Assembly (NCBI RefSeq): GCF_029203285.1
Contig: NZ_CP115669.1
Coordinates: 186,001-250,000, forward strand
Origin: Pseudomonas sp. PSE14
GTDB lineage: Bacteria > Pseudomonadota > Gammaproteobacteria > Pseudomonadales > Pseudomonadaceae
Direction of reading: 5' to 3'
Length of the DNA stretch: 64,000 nucleotides
Shown here one piece after another: positions 45,566-54,416 of the stretch (the first letter of the stretch is position 1; each line of letters begins with the position of its first letter). Below the pieces are notes generated by a model that made no database searches, was not told the DNA's origin, and worked only from the letters and a program-made list of their open reading frames with translations. The position numbers and the translations under genes were made by a program.

Positions 45566-46585
45566 ATGTCGTTACCCCAACTGCGCGAAGCGGCTGATGA
45601 CCCTCTCGCCGTGTCCGCCGAGGCCCCGCTGTTCCCTGCAGCCACGGTGGAAGACAGCGCCGTATTGCCCAGCGTGAACGCCCAGCGCGTCAACGAGGCC
45701 AACCTGCGCCTGGTCAGTTGCGAAGGGGAACGCCGGGATGTGGACGTAACCCCCGAAGAGGTGCTGATCCCCTACGCCATTCCCGTGGAAGGCGTGGAGG
45801 AGGGCGAAGAACCGCCGCGCAGTGGCGGCTGGTGGCGGCCCTCGGGCCTGGCGATCGGCATGCATGCGGCGATCGTCGCCGCGCTGTTCTGGGTCGTGCC
45901 TGCGCCGACGGAGCTGAACCTGGGGCAGGGCGAGCTGCCCAAGGCGATGCAGGTCAGCGTCGTCACCCTGCCGCCCAAGCCCGAGCCTGTGCAGCAACCG
46001 CCGGCCGCGGCGCCGGTGCCGACACCGCCTGAGCCGCCCAAGCCGGTCGAGCCGCCCAAACCGGTGGAAAAGCCCAAGCCAAAGCCCAAGCCGGTGGAAA
46101 AGGCCATTCCCAAGGTCGCGCCCAAGCCCAAGCCGAAACCCAAGCCCGAGCCTGAGGCGGAGTCGGCGCCGGAAACCACCGCGCCGCCGACCCCGGCCGC
46201 CCCGCCGCCGCCCGCCGCGCCGACCGTTGGCCAGTCCACCCCGGGCGCGCAGTCGGCGCCGACTGGCTCCCAAGGCCCCGCCGGCCTGCCGACCGGCAGC
46301 CTCAACGACAGCGACATCAAGCCGCTGCGCATGGACCCGCCGGCCTATCCGCGCATGGCTCAGGCGAAGCAGATCCAAGGACACGTGAAGGTGTTGTTCA
46401 CCATCACCAGCGATGGTCGGATCACCGACATCCAGTTCCTCGAATCGACCCCGCCGCGCGTCTTCGAGCGCAGCGTGCGCGACGCCATGGAAAGGTGGCG
46501 CTTCGAGCCCCGCACGCTGGGCGGTCGGATCGTGGCGCGCCAGGCGACCAAGGTGTTCAACTTCGAGCTGAAGAAAGGTCGCTGA
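45566..46585 (+). CDS. tonB1: TonB1, long form with N-terminal extension
   Basis: A 339-residue TonB with the long N-terminal cytoplasmic extension known for P. aeruginosa TonB1 (residues 1-88), a membrane helix (about 90-112), a Pro/Lys/Glu spacer (about 130-245) and a C-terminal domain (DPPAYPRMAQAKQIQGHVKVLFTITSDGRI...FERSVRDAMERWRFEP). No exbBD is adjacent. It should power siderophore uptake, in line with the Fur box. The other TonB (4460) comes with its own ExbB and ExbD. Confidence 0.95.
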   Translation: MSLPQLREAADDPLAVSAEAPLFPAATVEDSAVLPSVNAQRVNEANLRLVSCEGERRDVDVTPEEVLIPYAIPVEGVEEGEEPPRSGGWWRPSGLAIGMHAAIVAALFWVVPAPTELNLGQGELPKAMQVSVVTLPPKPEPVQQPPAAAPVPTPPEPPKPVEPPKPVEKPKPKPKPVEKAIPKVAPKPKPKPKPEPEAESAPETTAPPTPAAPPPPAAPTVGQSTPGAQSAPTGSQGPAGLPTGSLNDSDIKPLRMDPPAYPRMAQAKQIQGHVKVLFTITSDGRITDIQFLESTPPRVFERSVRDAMERWRFEPRTLGGRIVARQATKVFNFELKKGR

Positions 46586-46599
46586 GCCTCTTCTGACCC

Positions 46600-46633
46600 A
46601 ATAAAAAACGCGCCCTGGGGCGCGTTTTTTATT
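46600..46633. terminator. Bidirectional terminator after tonB1
   Basis: AATAAAAAACGCGCCC/GGGCGCGTTTTTTATT forms a 16-bp near-perfect hairpin with T-runs both ways, 14 bp past the tonB1 stop. Confidence 0.95.
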
Positions 46634-46646
46634 GGCACGGTTCTTC

Positions 46647-46724
46647 GTAGGAGCGAGCTTGCTCGCGAACAGATTTGCCGGAGACTGCGTCGGTGGGGCG
46701 GTTCGCGAGCAAGCTCGCTCCTAC
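46647..46724. repeat. REPIN (78 bp) overlapping a stop codon
   Basis: Same structure and length as 5537-5614: inverted REPs GTAGGAGCGAGC...GCTCGCTCCTAC around a different 30-bp centre. Its right end (CTAC) supplies the TAG stop of the minus-strand gene at 46721-47227. Confidence 0.95.
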
Positions 46725-47227
46725 AAAAGCATCAGCTCCGCACGCAACAATTCCAGCGCTTCCCGCACCCCGCCCACGGCGATCTGCGCCGGAACCCCGA
46801 GCATCAGGTTCAGCGGCAGGCCGAAGGCTTCCACCTGGTTGCCCTCGCGGTCGCGATCCGGTTCGTCGCCCTTCCACTCGCACGGCAGGCGCTCGGCACA
46901 GCTGCCGCCCTCCTGGATGTAGCCATACAGCGGCTTGCCCAGGGCGGCGGCGTAGCCCAGTTCGAAGGCCGTGCCGCTGTCCGGCTCGGCGCCACGGAAG
47001 GGGTTGAGGTTGGCGACCACCGCGTCGGCTTCGGCGATCAGCGCAAGGTTCGCCTGGTAGATCCACAGCGCCTGCTCCCGCGGCTGGTCGATCCCCTCGG
47101 GCACCGAGTGGTCCAGCGGATACAGCCCCTGCAGGCCGAACTCGGCGCACAGGGCCTTGAGCCGTTCACCCTGCTCGAAGGCATCGGGGCGGAACACGTC
47201 GGGGCCGGCGAGGTAGATCTTGAGCAT
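46721..47227 (-). CDS. Nucleoside 2-deoxyribosyltransferase family protein
   Basis: A 168-residue protein of the deoxyribosyltransferase family: MLKIYLAGPDVFRPDA, ADAVVANLNPFRGAEPDSGTAFELGYAAALGKPLYGYI. The catalytic Glu is expected in AFELGYA. The family moves deoxyribose between bases or hydrolyses nucleosides/nucleotides. The start lies 2 bp past the end of the ChaA-like gene upstream, so they form an operon. Its stop codon TAG is the terminal GTAG of a REPIN, hence the C-terminus (AELMLL) may have been shortened or reset by the insertion. Confidence 0.87.
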   Translation of the reverse strand: MLKIYLAGPDVFRPDAFEQGERLKALCAEFGLQGLYPLDHSVPEGIDQPREQALWIYQANLALIAEADAVVANLNPFRGAEPDSGTAFELGYAAALGKPLYGYIQEGGSCAERLPCEWKGDEPDRDREGNQVEAFGLPLNLMLGVPAQIAVGGVREALELLRAELMLL

Positions 47228-47229
47228 GG

Positions 47230-48312
47230 TCAGAGTCCCATCAGCGACAACATCAGGAAGGTGGCGAACAGCACGAAGTGGGTCATGCCTTCGATGGCGT
47301 TGGTCTTGCCGTCATGCAGGTTGAAGCCGGCGACCATCAGGGTGATGAACATCATGCCGGTCTGCAGCGGGGTCATCGCCATCTGGATCGGCTGGCCCTT
47401 GAACAGCGCCAGGGCCTCGATCACCGGCACGGTGAGGATCACGGTGGACAGCGAGGCGCCCAGAGCGATGTTGACTACCGGCTGCATGCGGTTGGCCAGG
47501 GCTGCGCGCAGGGCGGTGAGGATTTCCGGGCTGGCGGAGATCGCCGCCACCAGCAGCGCCGGCACGATGGGCGGCACGCCGCTGCCTTCCAGGCTGACAT
47601 CCAGGGTCTTGGACATCACCTCGGCCAGCGCGCCGATCAGCACCACGCCGACCACCAGCAACGCCATGGACTGCTTGCTGCTGCCCGCGGTCTCGTGGCC
47701 GTCGGCGTGCTCGCCGTGGGCGGCGTAGTTGTAGCTGAAGAAGTAGCTGTGCTGGCCGGTCTGCATGCGCAGGAACAGGGCATAGAGCATGACCATGCAG
47801 CCGATGGTGAAGAAGGAGTAGAGCTTCCACTGCTCGGCGGGGATCAGCTCCGGCACCACCATGGAGATGCCCACGGCGGTGAGGATCATGGTCACGTAGG
47901 TCTTGCCCGAGTCGTCGTTGTAGGACTGCTCGCCGTGCTTCAGGCCACCCAGCAGCGCGGCCAGGCCGAGAATGCCGTTCATGTCCAGCATCACCGCGGC
48001 GTAGATGGTGTCGCGGGCCAGGGTCGGCGAATGGTTGTGGCCCATCATGATCGCCAGGATCACCACCTCCACCAGCACCGCCGCCAGGGTCAGGATCATG
48101 GTGCCGTAGGGCTCGCCGACCTTTTCCGCGAGGATTTCGGCGTGGTGCGCCACCCGCAGCGAGACGCTGATGATCACGGCCAGCAGGACGCTGGCGGTGA
48201 TCCCGGCGAGCAGCTTGCCGCCGCCCAGCAGCCCATGCTCCAGCGGGTACACTGCCAGCGCCACCAGCAGGGCGAGGATGAGGAATTTTTCGTCTTTGAG
48301 CGCACGCAGCAT
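47230..48312 (-). CDS. chaA: Ca2+/cation:proton antiporter, ChaA-like
   Basis: A 360-residue CaCA-family antiporter with about 11 hydrophobic segments and two alpha repeats: GEPYGTMILTLAAVLVEVVILAIMM and VPALLVAAISASPEILTALRAALANRMQPVVNIALGASLSTVIL, each with a conserved acidic residue. A cytosolic or periplasmic loop is His-rich (YAAHGEHADGHETAG). It likely exports Ca2+, Na+ or K+ in exchange for H+. It is the first gene of an operon with the deoxyribosyltransferase (2-bp gap). Confidence 0.9.
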   Translation of the reverse strand: MLRALKDEKFLILALLVALAVYPLEHGLLGGGKLLAGITASVLLAVIISVSLRVAHHAEILAEKVGEPYGTMILTLAAVLVEVVILAIMMGHNHSPTLARDTIYAAVMLDMNGILGLAALLGGLKHGEQSYNDDSGKTYVTMILTAVGISMVVPELIPAEQWKLYSFFTIGCMVMLYALFLRMQTGQHSYFFSYNYAAHGEHADGHETAGSSKQSMALLVVGVVLIGALAEVMSKTLDVSLEGSGVPPIVPALLVAAISASPEILTALRAALANRMQPVVNIALGASLSTVILTVPVIEALALFKGQPIQMAMTPLQTGMMFITLMVAGFNLHDGKTNAIEGMTHFVLFATFLMLSLMGL

Positions 48313-48422
48313 CGAGGGCTATCCATATCCGGTAGGAGCGAGTGCGCCATCTTAGGCAATGCCCGGAAGGCGCACCAGCCGCAGACAGGTGCCTTCGAAA
48401 GACGTGCCGAGCCGCCGGGCTG

Positions 48423-48863
48423 TCAGCGTTCGGCGGTCAGTTCACGCTGTACCCTGCGTAGTTCCTCCGCGATTTCCTCCACCTCGGCCTGCTTTTCCTG
48501 CAACTTGGCCTGAGCCTTGGCAATCTTCCCGGGGTCGCCCTTGGCCTGGGCCTTGCGCAGGTCGGCCCGGGCTTCGCGCACGTCCTCCTGTTTGTCGCTC
48601 AGTTCGCTCCTCAGCTTCGCCACGTTCTGCTCCGGGGTTCTGCTCGGATCGGCGGAGCCGTTGTGGGCGAAGCAATGGGCGTTGGTTTCGCTCAGCGCCC
48701 TTTTCAGCCCGGCTATGCGGTGGACATTGCCGTACTGCTGCGCTTTCTGCAGCTGGTACTCGAGCGCGGCCCGCTTGTGCGCGCAATCCGCGGACGCCAG
48801 GGTGGTGAATCCTGCTGTCATGGCGAATGCGAGAGGAAGAACAGTCCATTTCAGCTTGGTCAT
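48423..48863 (-). CDS. DUF1090 (YqjC-like) periplasmic protein
   Basis: A 146-residue exported protein: signal peptide MTKLKWTVLPLAFAMTAGFTTLASA, then CAHKRAALEYQLQKAQQYGNVHRIAGLKRALSETNAHC and a long, highly charged helical/coiled-coil tail (KLRSELSDKQEDVREARADLRKAQAKGDPGKIAKAQAKLQEKQAEVEEI). It is typical of DUF1090, found in E. coli YqjC. The ATG at 48863 has AAGGA about 8 nt upstream. Function unknown; a stress role is only suspected. Confidence 0.85.
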   Translation of the reverse strand: MTKLKWTVLPLAFAMTAGFTTLASADCAHKRAALEYQLQKAQQYGNVHRIAGLKRALSETNAHCFAHNGSADPSRTPEQNVAKLRSELSDKQEDVREARADLRKAQAKGDPGKIAKAQAKLQEKQAEVEEIAEELRRVQRELTAER

Positions 48864-49069
48864 AGTGAAAATCCTTAAACACGTTTCACAAGGCAGAAAA
48901 GTTTTCTGCCATGACTCAATATAGGACTGTCGTGCCATCTCCCGGTACCGCTCGAAGCCCAAGTTGCCATCGGAATCCGTCTCGATATCTGTAGGTTTAT
49001 TCGCGGGGCGCTGGACAATCCCCTGCGTCCTTTGCGGGCCGTGCGATAATTTCCCCGACCGCCTGATAA

Positions 49070-50032
<963 letters not shown>

Positions 50033-50041
50033 TGCGGCTTG

Positions 50042-50707
50042 TCAGGGAGCGGGCGGCGCCAGCAGGCCCAGGCTGTCCAGCAGGCGCTCCAGCTCCCGCA
50101 TGTCCCGCGCCCGTTCGATCTCGCCACTCAGCTTGCTGAAGTCCAGCTCGCCGAACCCGACCACCTGCGCGCCGGCCGCCAGGCCCGCGCGCAGGCCGGG
50201 CAGGCTGTCGTCCACCACCAGGCAGCGCTCGGGCGCCACGCCCATCCGCCGGGCGGCGTGGTGGATCAGTTCGGGATCGGGCTTCCAGGCGCCGACTTCG
50301 TAGGCGCTGATCACGCGCCCGCGAAAGTCGTCCAACAGCCCCGCGCAGTCCAGGCTGGTCTCGATCTTTTCGCGCGGGCCGTTGGAGGCCACACACTTCG
50401 CCACCCGCAGCCGGCGCACCAGTTCCACCGCGCCGGGCATCGGCTGTAGCCGGGCGCGCAGCCAGGGCAGGCTGCGCTGGCGGTATTCGGCGAGGAAGTC
50501 GGCGGGCGCCACCTGTGGATAAAGTCGCCCCAGATGCTCCACCACGTCCTGCAAGCGCTCGCCGCGGTAGATCGGCAGGATGGCGTCCACCGTGGTACGC
50601 GCACCACGCTCGTCGAGTAGCCGGACGAGCAGTTCGGCGGACAGCTGCTCGCTGTCCACCAGCGTGCCGTCGCAGTCGAAGATCAGCGCGTCGATCCGCC
50701 CCGGCAT
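50042..50707 (-). CDS. HAD-superfamily phosphatase (YieH-like)
   Basis: A 221-residue HAD hydrolase, beta-phosphoglucomutase-like subgroup. Motif I DALIFDCDGTLVDSE with nucleophile Asp, motif II CVASNGP, the Lys in GAWKPDPELI, and motif IV CLVVDDSLPGL. The N-terminal part holds the helical cap. The likely role is a small-metabolite phosphatase similar to YieH (6-phosphogluconate phosphatase). It is 1 bp downstream of the SulP gene and probably co-transcribed. Confidence 0.88.
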   Translation of the reverse strand: MPGRIDALIFDCDGTLVDSEQLSAELLVRLLDERGARTTVDAILPIYRGERLQDVVEHLGRLYPQVAPADFLAEYRQRSLPWLRARLQPMPGAVELVRRLRVAKCVASNGPREKIETSLDCAGLLDDFRGRVISAYEVGAWKPDPELIHHAARRMGVAPERCLVVDDSLPGLRAGLAAGAQVVGFGELDFSKLSGEIERARDMRELERLLDSLGLLAPPAP

Positions 50708-50708
50708 G

Positions 50709-52352
50709 TCAGGCCCCGGCCACCGTGGCCGTCAGCGCAGCAGGGAAGTCGTGGTGATAGATGGCCGCCCTCGGCACGTCGAGTATCCCGGTCTTGCGCA
50801 ACTTGCGCAGTACCCGCGAGTTGGCTTCGCACAGGCGCACCTCGATGCCGCGCCGCTGGAGGTCCTCGATCACCTCCCGCAACGTCTGCAGGCCGGTGAT
50901 ATCCATGAAGGGGACCCGGCGCAGGCGGATGATCAGCACCTTCGGGTCGGTGTGGGTCGTGACCAGGGCGCGCTCGAAGGTTTCCGCTGCGCCGAAGAAC
51001 AGCGGCCCCTCGATGCTGTAGACCAGCACCCCCGGTGGCAGATCCGCCAGCCCTCGCCCGCGCAGTTCCACCTCCAGTTCCGGGCCTTCGTTGGCATGCA
51101 CTTCCACCGACGACGCCATGCGCCGCATGAAGTGCAGCATGGCGAGGATCACGCCGATGTTCACCGCGATCACCAGGTCGCTGAACACCGTGAGCAGGAA
51201 GGTGATCAGCAGGATTGCCACGTCGGCGCGCGGTGCGCGCTTGACCATGAACAGGAAGTGCCGCATCTCGCTCATGTTCCAGGCCACCACGAAGAGAATC
51301 GCCGCCAGCGCGCAGAGCGGAATGTTCGAGGCCAGCGGCGCGAGGAACAGCAGGATCAGCACCAGAGTCGCGGCGTGGGTGACGCCGGCCAGCGGGCTGT
51401 TGCCGCCGTTGCGGATGTTGGTGGCGGTGCGGGCGATGGCGCCGGTGGCGGCGAAGCCACCGAACAGTGGGGTGACCAGATTGGCGATGCCCTGGCCGAT
51501 CAGTTCCTGGTTGGAGTCGTGGCGGGTGCCGGCCATGCCGTCGGCCACCACCGCCGAGAGCAGCGACTCGATGGCGCCGAGCATGGCGATGGCGAAGGCC
51601 GGACCGATCAGCTCCAGCACGCGCGGCAGGGTCACTTCCGGCAGGCTGAAGCTCGGCAGGCCCTGGGGAATGCCGCCGAAGGCGCTGCCGATGGTGGCCA
51701 CGCCGTCGAAGTGGAACAGCGACTGGATGGCGGTCACCACCACCATCGCCACCAGCGGGCCGGGGACTCGCTGCAGGGCCTTGATGCGCGGCGTGAAGAG
51801 CACCAGCGCCAGACTCAGCAGCGCCAGCAGGGTGGTCGCGATATGCAGTTGCGGCAGCACCTGCAGCAGGTGCCAGAGCTTCTGGTGGAAGTGTTCGCCG
51901 CTGACGGCGGGCAGGCCGAAGAAGTCCTTCCACTGACCGACCCAGATGATCACCCCGATGCCGGCGGTGAAGCCGACGATCACCGGCGCCGGGATGAAGC
52001 GGATGATCGCGCCGAGGCGGCTAACGCCGAGCAGCACGAGGATGGCGCCGGCCATCAACGTGGCGATCTGCAGGCCGTCGACGCCGTACTTGGCGGTGAT
52101 ACCGGCGAGGATGACGATGAAGGCGCCGGTGGGCCCGGCGATCTGCACTCGGCTGCCGCCCAGCAGGGAGACCAGTGCGCCGGCCAGGATCGCCGTATAG
52201 ATGCCTTGTTCCGGCTTGACCCCGCTGGCGATGGCGAAGGCCATGGCCAGCGGCAGTGCCACCACGCCGACTATCACGCCGGCTACCAGATTGCGTGTCC
52301 AGTGCTCACGGCCGAACAGGCCGGCCTTCCAGGCGTCCAGCAGGGCGATCAT
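50709..52352 (-). CDS. SulP-family anion transporter with STAS domain
   Basis: A 547-residue SLC26/SulP carrier. It has about 12-14 hydrophobic segments with GVIVGVVALPLAMAFAIASGVKPEQGIYTAI and the core GSRVQIAGPTGAFIVIL, then a cytoplasmic STAS domain (about 420-530, VYSIEGPLFFGAAETF...LRRVPFMDITGLQTLREVI). The ATG at 52352 is preceded by GGAGA; the frame continues upstream without support. Sulfate, bicarbonate or C4-dicarboxylates (DauA-like) are all possible; no carbonic anhydrase is fused or adjacent. Confidence 0.9.
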   Translation of the reverse strand: MIALLDAWKAGLFGREHWTRNLVAGVIVGVVALPLAMAFAIASGVKPEQGIYTAILAGALVSLLGGSRVQIAGPTGAFIVILAGITAKYGVDGLQIATLMAGAILVLLGVSRLGAIIRFIPAPVIVGFTAGIGVIIWVGQWKDFFGLPAVSGEHFHQKLWHLLQVLPQLHIATTLLALLSLALVLFTPRIKALQRVPGPLVAMVVVTAIQSLFHFDGVATIGSAFGGIPQGLPSFSLPEVTLPRVLELIGPAFAIAMLGAIESLLSAVVADGMAGTRHDSNQELIGQGIANLVTPLFGGFAATGAIARTATNIRNGGNSPLAGVTHAATLVLILLFLAPLASNIPLCALAAILFVVAWNMSEMRHFLFMVKRAPRADVAILLITFLLTVFSDLVIAVNIGVILAMLHFMRRMASSVEVHANEGPELEVELRGRGLADLPPGVLVYSIEGPLFFGAAETFERALVTTHTDPKVLIIRLRRVPFMDITGLQTLREVIEDLQRRGIEVRLCEANSRVLRKLRKTGILDVPRAAIYHHDFPAALTATVAGA

Positions 52353-52584
52353 CGCGGTCTCCGACGGGGTACTGGCTGCAGATACTAACAGGGCGGCGCG
52401 CGGGCGGGTGCTGGCGCAGGTCATGGCCGCGGCGTGCTGTCGCAGGCTGAACGGCGTGAACAAAATATTGCACAACCCTGATGGCGCCTGATTTCCAGGC
52501 TGTTCCGCAGACGCCTATATATGGGCGTTCATGATGGGTATCGAGGCCGTCGATTTGCCAGTCGACCGGAAAATTGGCACAATG

Positions 52585-52602
52585 TGTTCATTATGTTGAA
52601 CA
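52585..52602. promoter_or_regulatory. Inverted repeat in the sulP-mdtJ divergent region
   Basis: TGTTCA-N6-TGAACA, perfect over 6-bp arms, in the AT-rich part of the 465-bp gap. It could be an operator for mdtJI or the SulP operon; no regulator gene is adjacent. Confidence 0.45.
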
Positions 52603-52693
52603 TCAAGGCTCTACCTCTTCCCACTTCCCGCCTGGTTTCGCGCGAGCGTTACTGGACCGGCGACCTCTAGCCCCTCCCTTCGGCTGTCACCTG

Positions 52694-52745
52694 TTGGTGG
52701 CGCCAAGCGCGGCGGAACCTCCGCTGCCCGAGTCGGCGCCACCGA
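52694..52745 (+). promoter_or_regulatory. Structured leader of mdtJI (two-tier hairpin)
   Basis: Outer stem GGTGGCGCC/GGCGCCACC (52696-52704/52735-52743, extendable by two pairs) encloses an inner 8-bp stem (52709-52716/52720-52727) with a 3-nt loop. It lies 73 bp before the mdtJ ATG with no T-run after it, so it is a leader structure rather than a terminator. It does not match the guanidine riboswitches I know. Ligand and function unknown. Confidence 0.5.
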
Positions 52746-52817
52746 ACCCGAACCGAAAACCGCCGCAAGGATGCTGTAGTGCTGTTGCGCGCGGACGCCC
52801 GTGGGAGGGCTTGCATC

Positions 52818-53177
52818 ATGCGTTCCTGGATCTATCTGTTTGCCGCCATCGGCTTTGAAGTCGTTGGCACCACTTCGATGAAATTCACTCATGCGCTGTA
52901 CCCGGTCGCGGGTCTGCTGCTGATGTACCTGATGGTCGGCCTGTCGTACTACTTCCTGTCCCTGGCCATCAAGCATGTACCGGTGGGCGTGGCCTATGCC
53001 CTCTGGGAAGGTATCGGCATCGTACTGATCTCGTTGATCAGCGCCGCCTGGCTGGGCGAGGACCTGACCCTGGAGAAAGGGCTGGGCCTGGTCGTGATGA
53101 TTGCCGGCATCCTGCTGGTGAAATCCGGCACCCGCAAGAACGAGCGTGAGACCGACATGGAGGCCGTAGCATGCTGA
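52818..53177 (+). CDS. mdtJ: SMR efflux protein MdtJ-like (spermidine export)
   Basis: A 119-residue four-helix SMR protein. It starts [22 protein letters not shown] with the conserved Glu14 of helix 1, and continues with [31 protein letters not shown] and [15 protein letters not shown], closely like E. coli MdtJ. Its stop overlaps the next gene by 7 bp, so the two are coupled and should form a heterodimer. In E. coli MdtJI exports spermidine; polyamine export is inferred. Confidence 0.9.
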   Translation: MRSWIYLFAAIGFEVVGTTSMKFTHALYPVAGLLLMYLMVGLSYYFLSLAIKHVPVGVAYALWEGIGIVLISLISAAWLGEDLTLEKGLGLVVMIAGILLVKSGTRKNERETDMEAVAC

Positions 53178-53500
53178 ACCATGACCTGATTCCGATGGCC
53201 TGGCTGGGCCTGGCCATCGTCCTGGAAGTGATCGCCAACCTGCTGCTGAAATACTCCGACGGTTTCCGCAAGCGCATCCTCGGCGTCACCTCGATTCTCT
53301 TCGTGCTCGGTGCCTTCACCGCGCTGTCGCAGGCGGTCCGTGGTATCGAGCTGTCGGTGGCCTACGCGGTGTGGGGCGGCTTCGGCATCCTCGCCACCGT
53401 GGCCATGGGCTGGGCCCTGTTCGGCCAGCGCCTGGTGTGGCGCGGCTGGCTGGGCCTGGCGATGCTGATCCTGGGCATGGGCCTGCTGAAGCTGGCCTGA
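53171..53500 (+). CDS. mdtI: SMR efflux protein MdtI-like (spermidine export)
   Basis: A 109-residue SMR subunit: [26 protein letters not shown] (Glu in helix 1), [22 protein letters not shown], and [17 protein letters not shown] match E. coli MdtI closely. Partner of the overlapping mdtJ. It is followed by a strong terminator at 53516. Confidence 0.92.
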   Translation: MLNHDLIPMAWLGLAIVLEVIANLLLKYSDGFRKRILGVTSILFVLGAFTALSQAVRGIELSVAYAVWGGFGILATVAMGWALFGQRLVWRGWLGLAMLILGMGLLKLA

Positions 53501-53515
53501 TCAGCCCGTAGTGAC

Positions 53516-53553
53516 GAAAAGGCGGAGTCTCCGAAAGGGGGCTCCGCCTTTTT
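53516..53553 (+). terminator. Terminator after mdtI
   Basis: AAAAGGCGGAG...CTCCGCCTTTTT hairpin (53517-53527/53541-53551) with a T-run, 17 bp past the mdtI stop. Confidence 0.93.
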
Positions 53554-53731
53554 CATGGCGTCGCACTTTCATCCTGCTCGGCGCCCGTGGACTTGGTCTG
53601 TGTCTTTGTAGGTGGGATCGTTCATCTATTGTACTGAGACACTTCCTACAGCTCCGCTTCCACCGTGAGGCTATGCTCGGTGGGTCCACAGGGCTGTGGA
53701 TAGTTCGTTCCGATCGATGAGAAGGACCTTC

Positions 53732-54352
53732 ATGATCTCCGTCTACCAACTCAAGTCCCGTTTCCAGAACCTCCTGCGTCCCCAGGTGACCCGCCTTCAC
53801 CAGCGCGGCGTGACGGCCAACCAGGTGACGCTCGCCGCGTGCGGCGCTTCGCTGCTGGTCGCACTGATCGTGGCGCTGCTCAGCGCCCATACCTGGGTCT
53901 TCCTGCTGATTCCGCTGTGGATGTTCGTGCGCATGGCGCTCAACGCCATGGACGGGATGCTCGCCCGTGAGTTCGGCCAGCAGTCGAAGCTGGGCGCCTA
54001 CCTCAATGAACTGACCGACGTGATCGCCGACAGCGCCCTGTACCTGCCGTTCGCCCTGCTGCCGGGCGTCTCGCCGGGGCTGGTGGTGCTGGTGGTGCTG
54101 CTGGCGATCATCAGCGAGTACGCCGGTGTGCTGGGCGTGATGGTCGGCGCCTCGCGTCGCTACGACGGCCCGATGGGCAAGAGCGATCGCGCGCTGTGCT
54201 TCGGCATCTTCGGTGCGGGGTTGGCGATTGGCCTCTTGCCGCTGGACTGGCTGAACGACCTGCTGGTGGTGGTGGCGGTGCTGCTGGTGCTGACTATCGT
54301 CAATCGCGTGCGCCACGGGCTGTCGGAGCAGCGGGAAAAGTCGGCCGCCTGA
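53732..54352 (+). CDS. ynbA: CDP-alcohol phosphatidyltransferase, YnbA-like
   Basis: A 206-residue membrane protein with about six hydrophobic segments. The CDP-alcohol transferase motif is NALDG-like: N-x2-DG-x2-AR-x8-G-x3-N-x3-D (NAMDGMLAREFGQQSKLGAYLNELTD), so the first and third Asp of the usual motif are Asn. E. coli YnbA, as I recall it, has the same change. It should join a CDP-diacylglycerol to an unknown alcohol. The ATG at 53732 has GAAGGA 6 nt upstream. It is the first of six genes, with 64 bp to the next. Confidence 0.85.
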   Translation: MISVYQLKSRFQNLLRPQVTRLHQRGVTANQVTLAACGASLLVALIVALLSAHTWVFLLIPLWMFVRMALNAMDGMLAREFGQQSKLGAYLNELTDVIADSALYLPFALLPGVSPGLVVLVVLLAIISEYAGVLGVMVGASRRYDGPMGKSDRALCFGIFGAGLAIGLLPLDWLNDLLVVVAVLLVLTIVNRVRHGLSEQREKSAA

Positions 54353-54416
54353 GCACGTCTCACGGCCTGAACGGCGGGGATGGGATCGTCCCCGAAGCCA
54401 TTGAACAGAGGAAGTC

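Noticed and set aside
52640-52817. Guanidine-type riboswitch before the SMR genes
   Set aside because: The ACGR-loop hairpins of type II and the core motifs of types I and III were not found, and the genes match MdtJI rather than guanidine exporters.
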